Source: Saprospiraceae bacterium
GTDB taxonomy: Bacteria; Bacteroidota; Bacteroidia; Chitinophagales; Saprospiraceae
Assembly: GCA_020627825.1 (NCBI GenBank)
Contig: JAHDGD010000003.1
Coordinates: forward strand, 1 to 64,000
Direction of reading: 5' to 3'
Length of the DNA stretch: 64,000 nucleotides
Every line of letters begins with the position of its first letter. The first letter of the stretch is position 1. Shown piece after piece: positions 57,308 through 64,000 of this stretch. Both the position numbers and the translations under genes were made by a program. The notes beneath the pieces were generated by a model. That model saw only the letters and a list, made by a program, of their open reading frames with translations, was not told where the DNA came from and did not search any database.

Positions 57308-57568
57308 AAAAAGTGGTCAATTTTCGCTTTTCAAAAGCAAAATTTTTTCAATAAATCTCAATCATTCCATCTATTCGAACACTTAAATGCGCGCCTATAA
57401 ACCGATTTAATCAAGCTTTATTTAAAATTTGGGGTTTAATAATTTAGCTTTTAATGATTGCCAAAATAAATATATATTTACAAAAATCATGCTTTTACCC
57501 TAAAAAATCATTAAAAGAAAGTTGTCGAAATTTATTTTCAGGAACTTTCATATTTTGACAGCAAGCTT
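57308..57568. promoter_or_regulatory. Divergent intergenic region between Ub-like and eCIS-side operons
   Basis: 261 bp separating two outward-facing operons. No perfect TAnnTTTG element is visible on either strand; TATTTTG at 57551-57557 is one base short of the consensus and lies 12 bp before the M23 ATG. A short GCTTTT-C-AAAAGC hairpin lies at about 57325-57338. Both promoters must lie here, so shared control is likely. Confidence 0.35.
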
Positions 57569-58966
57569 ATGAGTAGACCAAAGATTGTCATAAAATCAAA
57601 AGACACACCACAGGATCCTCCACCTAGAACTCCTGTAAAAAAAGAACCCATTCCTGCACCAAAAACAGCACCAAAATCAAAACAACAACCTACACCTTCA
57701 CAAGATGAAAAGATTCCTTACAAACCTATAAATAAAAAGAAGGTTATAGCTTGGAGTGCTGGGGGACTATTCCTTGTTTTACTTGGTGCAGCAGCTGTAT
57801 ATTATTTCTTTTTCATGAAAGATTCTACGATAGAAAAGGAAGAGCTTTCAACGGAAGCAATTGTTTCAGAAAAAAGCACGAATTACGAAGCCGAATATGA
57901 AGATTTTGAAAAAGACATATTAAGCAAATCAACAACAATTCGTTCCTTATTAAATGAAATAGGAATTGCAGGAGCAGATATTTCCGAAGTTGATTCGAAA
58001 CTGAAGGCACTTAACCTAGGAAGACTTAGAAAAGGAGACAAATTCACAGTGTTTTATGAAGAAGAACCACAGATGATAATCCTAGAACCAAAAACGACTC
58101 CTTATCATAAATATGTTATTAATTGTTCGAATCTGGAGGTAGAGAAAGTTGCCAAAAATCGTGAAATTCGAGTAAATGAAATGGCTGCGATAGTTGAAGT
58201 AAACCTAGGGGTTACGTTCATCAACAATAATCTGAATTTAAAACTTATTTCAAAATTGGAGGAGATTTTTCAATATAGTCTTGACTTCTTTGAAATAGAC
58301 GATGGTGATCGATTTAAGATCTTATACGAAACGGAGTATTTGGATGGCAAACCAAATGAGGTATTAGGGATTACTTCAGCATTTATAAAAGAAGGCAACA
58401 AATCCTATTTTGCATTTAGAAGAAAAGAAGGGAATAAAGTGCAATATTACAATGAATATGGCGAATCGTTAAAAAAGTCGTTCTTACAATCACCTATAAA
58501 GTACGGAGGTGTAATTTCATCAGGATTTGGGTTGCGGGTGCACCCAAAGTCAGGGCACACCAAGATGCATCTGGGAACAGATTATGCCGCACCAGAAGGG
58601 ACACCTATTGTAGCCGTTGCAGATGGCGTAGTCACTGGAAGGGCATTTGCAGGGGCTAGTGGAAACTTTGTAAAGCTAAAACACGACGATCAATTTGAAA
58701 CACAATATCTTCATATGCAAAAATTTGAACCTTCTGTTACTATGGGTACGAGAGTGAGGCAAGGAGATGTAATAGGATATGTAGGAAGTACAGGATCATC
58801 AACTGGACCACATGTTTGTTTTAGATTTAAGAAAAACGGAGAACAAGTAAATCCAGCCAATCATAATTCAGGAACTTCAGGTAGAATAAGCCCTATTGAA
58901 ATTGAAGCATATAAAACAGAAATTTCACCACTTCAAACAGCAATCAAAAAAGTAGAATACTTTTAA
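57569..58966 (+). CDS. Membrane-anchored M23 peptidase-family protein
   Basis: 465 aa. Cytoplasmic N-terminus (1-58) opening with the shared motif PKIVIKSK, a membrane helix (59-82), then periplasmic OapA/LysM-like regions (about 120-265) and a C-terminal LytM domain. Zinc residues: His334, Asp338 (HLGTD), His415 in TGPHVCF, with Cys417 replacing the second His of HxH, a change common in Bacteroidota M23 proteins. It probably cleaves peptidoglycan cross-links, or binds them if inactive. First gene of the plus operon; its cytoplasmic tail carries the motif found in the Ub-like operon. Confidence 0.88.
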   Translation: MSRPKIVIKSKDTPQDPPPRTPVKKEPIPAPKTAPKSKQQPTPSQDEKIPYKPINKKKVIAWSAGGLFLVLLGAAAVYYFFFMKDSTIEKEELSTEAIVSEKSTNYEAEYEDFEKDILSKSTTIRSLLNEIGIAGADISEVDSKLKALNLGRLRKGDKFTVFYEEEPQMIILEPKTTPYHKYVINCSNLEVEKVAKNREIRVNEMAAIVEVNLGVTFINNNLNLKLISKLEEIFQYSLDFFEIDDGDRFKILYETEYLDGKPNEVLGITSAFIKEGNKSYFAFRRKEGNKVQYYNEYGESLKKSFLQSPIKYGGVISSGFGLRVHPKSGHTKMHLGTDYAAPEGTPIVAVADGVVTGRAFAGASGNFVKLKHDDQFETQYLHMQKFEPSVTMGTRVRQGDVIGYVGSTGSSTGPHVCFRFKKNGEQVNPANHNSGTSGRISPIEIEAYKTEISPLQTAIKKVEYF

Positions 58967-59036
58967 TCAAGTAATCTATAGATGTTCAAGATTATTTGTT
59001 AAAAGAACTGGATTACAAATTTTATTTTTAAATTTA

Positions 59037-59067
59037 TTGACAATAGCAATTAATTGCAGTATCTTGG
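59037..59067 (+). promoter_or_regulatory. Candidate promoter within the plus-strand operon
   Basis: TTG (59037-59039), 20-bp spacer, TATCTTGG (59060-59067), one mismatch from TAnnTTTG. It would give a leader of about 40 bp for the secreted-protein gene in the 147-bp gap. Confidence 0.4.
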
Positions 59068-59113
59068 GCTTGATTAAAACCCCACATCTTTAATCATTAA
59101 ATAATTAACCATA

Positions 59114-60697
59114 TTGAGAATAGCGCGACATATCATTAAATTTGCTGCTCTAGGGGCATTTCTATGTCTCTTTATATCTCCTCTTAAAGCTGAAGTTTTA
59201 TTGGACATTAAGTCTTTTAAATTAGCAAAAAAATATCCTGCAGAGTTTCAATTTAATTTAAAACAAGGAGACAATTTTATCATGAGCTTCAGTAAGGTAA
59301 GTGGAAACCTTGATCCTTCACAAGTGAAGATTGAAGTAATTGATCTAAACAATGTAGAGGAAGAAGTACTTGGTGATTTTAGAATACCTACCGGAAATGT
59401 TCGAATACCATCAGATGGGATTTATGTTGTTCGTTTCACTTATTTAGGTCGTGACTTAAGTCTTCAAGGAAGAAGATTTGGGAATTTTTCATTTCGTGCA
59501 GAATCTTTACAAACCGAAGAACTAAAACCTGGTGAATTCAGAAACATCATGCAAGTCACTAGCATAGCAATTGACAATGATATAGACAATGCGATGAAAC
59601 TAGTACTTGATTTGAAAGAAGGTGATCGAGTTTCTTTTTCATCTGCTGACCCAAAAGCTTCCATCGTAAAAGTCAATCTTCAGCAACTGGGTCGAACTGC
59701 TTTTGTGAATAGCTTAACGAATGAAATCGCAACTCGTGACATGAAATTAACGGTCACTCTTTATTTAGCTGACAATGACGAAGCATTTAATATCTACAAT
59801 TTAAATGTCAATGAGTTATTAAAAAACGATGACCTTTTATTTACTGACCTAGGCATAGGAATCGAACGGCAACAAAACAACATAATGGGAGGTGGTGACT
59901 TGTACAGCACAACAGTTCCTAGTTCAAGCGAAGAAACACAAAGCAATGAACCTGATCCATATGCTGCAATGATAGAACAAATGCAAGCTCAGGCAGAGGC
60001 AGGAAGTCAAAGTTATCAAGCAATGTTGGAGCAGATGCAAAATGATAATAGTTTGTCAGATGAGTATCAAGCTAAATTACTTGAAATACTATTGGAAAGC
60101 ACAAAAGAAAAAGAGTATGTTGAAGTATATGCGGCGGGAGGAACAGATATTGAAGTGGATTTAGGTCCCGAAGGGAACCTATTCAAAAAAAATAAAAATG
60201 CAACAAAAGAAAGTAGACATTGTGAAGAGCTTAGCATACGACCTGGTGTTTACAACAAATGGTTTTATTGGATAGGTGTAGGTGAAAATGCTGGAGAAAC
60301 ATTTGTATTAGAAAGCGAAAAATTCAGCAAGTTAAATGGTGGAAGGAAAGAATTAATTCAAGCTAAAGCCGAATATTATTATTTCATGGGTGACCCTCAA
60401 AATCCGAGAGTAAATCCTCCATTTCCAAATTTGAGAAACTATCCGAAATATTTCACAGAAGATGTTGAATTTGCAATAGTAGACCTTCAAAATAAAGACA
60501 AATTTTTAAGGGGAATACCATATCGCAAAGTGAATATTTCAAGAGCAGAATATATAAAAGTTGATAGTGGATGGACCATTACTCCTCCCAATCCTGATAC
60601 ACTATATTATGTGTGCTTTCACAATAACAATGAAAGAACTCCTATAAAGTTGGTCTTCAAATATTTTACAATTGATATTGAAAAGTCTTTACGATGA
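59114..60697 (+). CDS. Secreted protein of unknown function, eCIS-side operon
   Basis: 527 aa with a signal peptide (cleavage after P-L-K-A-E region). No in-frame ATG is possible before an upstream stop, so TTG 59114 is the start. The first 250 residues are beta-rich and resemble paired carbohydrate- or protein-binding sandwiches. A Gln/Ser-rich segment (about 275-330) with 'MIEQMQAQAEAGSQSYQAMLEQM' character (short repeats) follows; the last 200 residues are beta-rich with an isolated Cys pair (HCEEL, YVCFH). No named family. It overlaps the next gene by 4 bp, so the two are coupled. Confidence 0.7.
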   Translation: MRIARHIIKFAALGAFLCLFISPLKAEVLLDIKSFKLAKKYPAEFQFNLKQGDNFIMSFSKVSGNLDPSQVKIEVIDLNNVEEEVLGDFRIPTGNVRIPSDGIYVVRFTYLGRDLSLQGRRFGNFSFRAESLQTEELKPGEFRNIMQVTSIAIDNDIDNAMKLVLDLKEGDRVSFSSADPKASIVKVNLQQLGRTAFVNSLTNEIATRDMKLTVTLYLADNDEAFNIYNLNVNELLKNDDLLFTDLGIGIERQQNNIMGGGDLYSTTVPSSSEETQSNEPDPYAAMIEQMQAQAEAGSQSYQAMLEQMQNDNSLSDEYQAKLLEILLESTKEKEYVEVYAAGGTDIEVDLGPEGNLFKKNKNATKESRHCEELSIRPGVYNKWFYWIGVGENAGETFVLESEKFSKLNGGRKELIQAKAEYYYFMGDPQNPRVNPPFPNLRNYPKYFTEDVEFAIVDLQNKDKFLRGIPYRKVNISRAEYIKVDSGWTITPPNPDTLYYVCFHNNNERTPIKLVFKYFTIDIEKSLR

Positions 60698-62361
60698 AAC
60701 GCAATTACAAAGTCCTCATATTCCTTTTCTCTTTTTTAATATGTAATCTGTATTATGTAGAAGTTGATGCCGCTCATCCTGTTCTTGAACGACTATCAAA
60801 AAGATATTTTAAGAAAAATAAATTAAAGAAATTAGGTAAGCGAGCTCAACGAGCTGCGATGGATATAGATTTAGAAGAATACTCCATAAAATTCCAACAC
60901 GATATTATAGGTATGGAACCTTCATGGATGATAGAAGAAGGATATTATGCGGAACACTATTTTAATTTACTGTCAACATTAGTTGTCGGTGAATATGATA
61001 TAAATCCATTAACAGGCTATCCAAGAAACAGTTCTGCAATGAACATGCATCTTACGAAAACAGCCAGGGATAAAAATGCAAAGCAAAACTACAATATCAT
61101 TCAATCAGCAGATTTTAACAATTCAAGGATTAATTTCCTGTTGCATCTCACCTATTCTGATGACTTTGGTCAGAATAAGAGTTTAATAAGGAATAGTTTA
61201 TTAAATGAAGCAGAGGTTTTCAACAATCTTACGGATAGTTTATCTAATTACTTCACACGACTTACAAAAGATTATAAAATTGCAAAAGAACGTACTGGAC
61301 TTTATGTGCAATTTGATTTTGGAGATAAGAAAAACCTTAAAAGTTATATTGCCTGGTTAAAAAAAGTACACGATCAATTAGACGAAGAGCAAAAATTATA
61401 TGTTGTTGTCCCTGCAAATATTAAAAGAGGATATGCCTATTCATATGATGAAATAACACAATTGCTTGAATTTGCAGATAAAATTGTAATCGATGCAACA
61501 AACTTTGACAAGTACCAAAAGAAAGTACCTGTACCTCCTACTAACTTCAGTCCTAAATCTGATTACAGCATATTTGGTACATTAAAACAGTATTTGATAA
61601 GCCCTGAAATGATTGATAAACTGCAACATGCTCAGGCGGGAGAATATATACGGAGTAATAAAATAGCTGAGAGACGAGCAAGGTTTGCAGTCATGTTACC
61701 ATACTTTGGATTAGAGTACCAGATTGACAAAAAGAAGAATCAAATGCGAAAGGTAGGTCCTCTAACACTTGAAAATTTCTATAGCTATGAATTAGGAAAA
61801 TCAGGTAGCTTAAAATATAGCACGAAAGTATTTAGTAAAAACGATAGCATTTTTGCTATGCTTAACATGCCGGTAGAAGGGACTAATTTTGAAAAACATT
61901 TTTTTGTTGATGATGGATTTACGCTACAGAATAAATATTTTTATTTAAAAGATACATTGGGTATTGACAATGTAGCGCTTAATAGTATATCTTACTACAA
62001 GACAAAAGACCGCATTAAGCCGATGTGGGCCGTATTAGCTTTGACATATGGCAAAGAAAGGGAAAAAATGGGATGGATCATTGCATCATTTTTGATGGGA
62101 TTCATACCGATAGGTTTTGTATTCTCGATATATCGCAATTGGGAAGTAAGAAACGCTCTTGCAAAGTATGGTAATATATTTACAAGGTTTAATTTATTTT
62201 TTGTCTTGTTTTTATTTTTATTTCTAACAGCTGCTAATGTAGTTCCAAGAAAGACGGTTGCATTAGTAATTGCGGTTATAATATTAGGAGCATTTTTTAT
62301 CTATATACTGATTAAGAAGATATTGATGCGATCTAAGAAGTATGTTAATATCGTAAAGTAA
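60694..62361 (+). CDS. GH18-fold membrane protein with substituted catalytic motif
   Basis: 555 aa. Signal peptide; a glycoside-hydrolase-18-like barrel at about 85-455 (YFNLLSTLVVGEYDI, LYVVVPANI, FAVMLPYFG, IKPMWAVLAL match GH18 strands). The DGxDxDxE catalytic segment is replaced by TGLYVQFD (201-208), so the Asp residues are lost and the Glu is Asp: inactive or different activity. Three membrane helices (about 460-480, 500-515, 521-540) end the protein. A peptidoglycan- or chitin-like glycan-binding anchor for the machine is a reasonable guess. Upstream overlap of 4 bp, downstream gap of 7 bp. Confidence 0.72.
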   Translation: MKRNYKVLIFLFSFLICNLYYVEVDAAHPVLERLSKRYFKKNKLKKLGKRAQRAAMDIDLEEYSIKFQHDIIGMEPSWMIEEGYYAEHYFNLLSTLVVGEYDINPLTGYPRNSSAMNMHLTKTARDKNAKQNYNIIQSADFNNSRINFLLHLTYSDDFGQNKSLIRNSLLNEAEVFNNLTDSLSNYFTRLTKDYKIAKERTGLYVQFDFGDKKNLKSYIAWLKKVHDQLDEEQKLYVVVPANIKRGYAYSYDEITQLLEFADKIVIDATNFDKYQKKVPVPPTNFSPKSDYSIFGTLKQYLISPEMIDKLQHAQAGEYIRSNKIAERRARFAVMLPYFGLEYQIDKKKNQMRKVGPLTLENFYSYELGKSGSLKYSTKVFSKNDSIFAMLNMPVEGTNFEKHFFVDDGFTLQNKYFYLKDTLGIDNVALNSISYYKTKDRIKPMWAVLALTYGKEREKMGWIIASFLMGFIPIGFVFSIYRNWEVRNALAKYGNIFTRFNLFFVLFLFLFLTAANVVPRKTVALVIAVIILGAFFIYILIKKILMRSKKYVNIVK

Positions 62362-62368
62362 GTTTGTT

Positions 62369-62662
62369 ATGAAAAGAATGTTTAGAGCAATAATACCGCG
62401 TATAATACCAGAGTTAATCCTGTTATTCACTAGGTTATTGCCATTAGCTTGTTTAATTTCGGTTATTTTCATAGTAGGAACAGACGCCGCTTATCAAATA
62501 CGAAGTGAATTCAAGTTGATATTATATGGTGTATTACTCAGTTTAGCTGGGTTATACCTATTAAGAATCACAAGTTATGTTATATGGAGAGTTATTACTG
62601 GTATAGGTAGAATAATTCCAGATATATACTTTGACGAAACAAAAAATAATAAAGCAGCATAA
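62369..62662 (+). CDS. Small two-helix membrane protein, unknown
   Basis: 97 aa. A basic N-terminus (MKRMFRAIIPRII) then two hydrophobic segments (about 17-40 and 49-75). No family recognised. Placed between the GH18-fold gene and the Pvc16 gene with 7- and 3-bp gaps, so it is part of the operon; a membrane partner or adaptor is inferred from the context only. Confidence 0.65.
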   Translation: MKRMFRAIIPRIIPELILLFTRLLPLACLISVIFIVGTDAAYQIRSEFKLILYGVLLSLAGLYLLRITSYVIWRVITGIGRIIPDIYFDETKNNKAA

Positions 62663-62665
62663 GAT

Positions 62666-63184
62666 ATGATACACGAAGTTATACCCATTATAGCTGATGA
62701 GCTAAATGATTATTTGGAATCTAAATTTGATACAAGCGATGAGCCTGTATTATTATCAAACATTGTTAATCAAGATGGAACATTAGCAATACGAGAAGAA
62801 AATAAAGTTATCGTATCCTTGATCAACATAGAACGAGATGGGTCAAATCTTTATGGTGGAGGTGGTATGACTGCAGGAGATTTACCAATTCATGTAAATC
62901 TTTATGTATTATTCTCGGCATATTTTACTAATTATTTTGAGTCCCTCAAGTTCATTTCAGGAGTAATTGGCTTTTTTCAAAGCAATCCAAGCTTTATGAT
63001 TGATGGAAATAATATATTAGCCGAGATGCATAATATCGATATAAGAGACATGAGTAATATTTGGACAGGATTTGGTGCTAAGTATATTCCATGTGTATTA
63101 TTTAGATTCAGAACAATCAATATGGATGATGATAGAATCAATGATGAAATACCCCCTGTTTCAGGTTCTGTAATCGACCAATAA
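62666..63184 (+). CDS. Pvc16/DUF4255 family protein (contractile injection system)
   Basis: 172 aa. Opens M-I-H-E-V-I-P-I-I-A-D-E-L-N-D-Y-L, then LLSNIVNQDG, VIVSLINIERD, LPIHVNLYVLFSAYF, LKFISGVIGFFQSNP and LSN-like IRDMSNIWTGFGAKYIPCVLFRFR, a clear match to DUF4255. Pvc16-type proteins cap the inner tube at the sheath terminus of eCIS particles. It indicates that a tail-sheath and tube gene set should lie past 64 kb. Its Pvc16 fold spans the full length. Confidence 0.92.
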   Translation: MIHEVIPIIADELNDYLESKFDTSDEPVLLSNIVNQDGTLAIREENKVIVSLINIERDGSNLYGGGGMTAGDLPIHVNLYVLFSAYFTNYFESLKFISGVIGFFQSNPSFMIDGNNILAEMHNIDIRDMSNIWTGFGAKYIPCVLFRFRTINMDDDRINDEIPPVSGSVIDQ

Positions 63185-63209
63185 TAAAACAAAACGAGAA
63201 AACAATTAG

Positions 63210-64000
63210 ATGCAATCACGTATTGATATCGGTTTCAACTGGGATAAATTATTATCTGTCCAATGCCATCACGAATATTACACAGATGGAAAAGGAAAGG
63301 ACTTTGAATTCATTCCAACGAATAAAACTTCAGTAATTTTTAAAAATTTTAAAACTTTTTTTAAGCCTGTCGATAATGGCTTTATCATTTTCTGCGACAA
63401 CAAGCAATTCTCCCGTATTCATTCGCTTAAGAAGGTATCAGATCAGAAATTAACCTTCTTAATTAAGAACAAAAATAACCTCTTAGCGAACTATACTGAC
63501 TTAAATTTTAACCATTTTGATGAAGTTTTTTACTTCACTAACTTGACAATTAAGAAAAATAAAAATAAATTGCTATTACATGCGGAAGAGTACATGAAGG
63601 ATCAAGAAAAAATTAGAATCTTCAGTCCATTCCAAGTGTTAAAGTTCAATGAAATAGCGAAAGGTAATAAACTGATAGACCAACGAGGAAAAGTTGTAAA
63701 AAGAGAATATTGGTATGAAGAAAGATTTGACTTACATGTTGTAAAACTAAGAAGTCTTTCTGAGGGAAAATATACATTCGTAAATGGCAAGAATTCTTTA
63801 GAATTTTATGTTATGGATTATATAAAAGAACCAGTATGGGGAATACTTGATGTATTTCTTTATGACTTACCAAAAACTGGTGACTTTATTACAAAGGATG
63901 GATTAACTCCTGTTCAGTATGATATACATTTTCAATCAAGATCAACATATTGGAAATATTTTATTATAGGACAGAATAAAGAACTAAAGCTATCCTTAGA
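63210..64000 (+). CDS. Unknown protein of the eCIS cluster, truncated at window edge
   Basis: Starts ATG 63210 (M-Q-S-R-I-D-I-G-F-N-W) and stays open to the last base (263 codons seen), so the C-terminus is outside. No signal or membrane helix visible. It is beta-rich; NGFIIFCDNKQFSRI and IVTH-like strands are visible. Similar position-specific genes follow Pvc16 in Bacteroidota eCIS clusters, but I have no family name. Follows Pvc16 by 25 bp, same strand. Confidence 0.7.
   Translation, partial: MQSRIDIGFNWDKLLSVQCHHEYYTDGKGKDFEFIPTNKTSVIFKNFKTFFKPVDNGFIIFCDNKQFSRIHSLKKVSDQKLTFLIKNKNNLLANYTDLNFNHFDEVFYFTNLTIKKNKNKLLLHAEEYMKDQEKIRIFSPFQVLKFNEIAKGNKLIDQRGKVVKREYWYEERFDLHVVKLRSLSEGKYTFVNGKNSLEFYVMDYIKEPVWGILDVFLYDLPKTGDFITKDGLTPVQYDIHFQSRSTYWKYFIIGQNKELKLSL

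Noticed and set aside
57569-58966. Calling the M23 protein inactive because of HVC
   Set aside because: Cys in this position occurs in many Bacteroidota M23 proteins and can still bind zinc; activity is open.
1-64000. CRISPR arrays, rRNA genes, integrases or prophage modules
   Set aside because: No regularly spaced direct repeats, rRNA signatures or integrase motifs were found; the only injection-system signal is Pvc16 at 62.7 kb.

Overview
The window looks like a chromosomal segment of an AT-rich marine- or soil-type member of the Bacteroidota. The evidence is several secreted proteins ending in type IX secretion (T9SS) sorting domains, a DUF4293 protein, an OstA-like protein, an ExbB/ExbD/ExbD cluster, Bacteroidota-type promoters (TTG, about 19 bp, TAnnTTTG) and little Shine-Dalgarno signal. 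I cannot place it below phylum level with confidence.

Layout. 1-19.1 kb is mostly housekeeping: a lipoprotein; a beta-oxidation pair (thiolase plus hydroxyacyl-CoA dehydrogenase/enoyl-CoA hydratase) divergent from a nitronate-monooxygenase-like flavoenzyme; an OstA-like protein; a FAD oxidoreductase; DUF4293; a zinc-ribbon/TerB protein; a secreted CotH-kinase/lamin-tail protein; a possible 248-bp MITE; the ExbB/ExbD cluster; RNase H; TatD; tRNA-Ser(GGA); peptide deformylase; RuvX. 19.2-20.3 kb holds two tandem paralogues of unknown function. 20.3-41.9 kb is one closely packed minus-strand run: two giant T9SS adhesin-like proteins (2591 and 1862 aa), a small lipoprotein, an outer-membrane barrel-like protein, a VWA protein resembling TssR of Bacteroidota T6SS, an ABC ATPase/permease pair and two small proteins. 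42-46 kb has twin PKD lipoproteins, then a TerB-like protein.

The most interesting region is 47.6-64 kb. A seven-gene minus-strand operon with junctions of 1 to 24 bp encodes, in transcription order: an nSTAND1-type ATPase, an E1-like enzyme with a candidate catalytic Cys, a YukD-like ubiquitin-fold protein, an E2 with HPN and a candidate catalytic Cys, a membrane-anchored JAB/JAMM peptidase, a multi-pass VWA protein with a degenerate RING/U-box-like segment and a C-terminal FHA domain, and a voltage-gated-type K+ channel. This is a nearly complete ubiquitin-like conjugation and deconjugation pathway at the inner membrane. Divergent from it is a plus-strand operon: a membrane-anchored M23 peptidase, a secreted protein, a GH18-fold membrane protein with a substituted active site, a small membrane protein, a Pvc16/DUF4255 protein and a truncated unknown gene. 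Pvc16 marks the edge of an extracellular contractile injection system (eCIS) cluster continuing past 64 kb.

A short lysine-rich motif around K-I-V-I-x-K recurs in cytoplasmic tails of the STAND protein, the E2, the JAB protein and the divergent M23 protein. It ties the two operons together and suggests one system: a membrane-associated Ub-like signalling module that may control, assemble or release a contractile injection machine, possibly together with cell-wall remodelling. Bacterial E1/E2/JAB/RING/YukD-like sets have been described computationally. I am not aware of a description of this combination with STAND, FHA, a K+ channel and eCIS.
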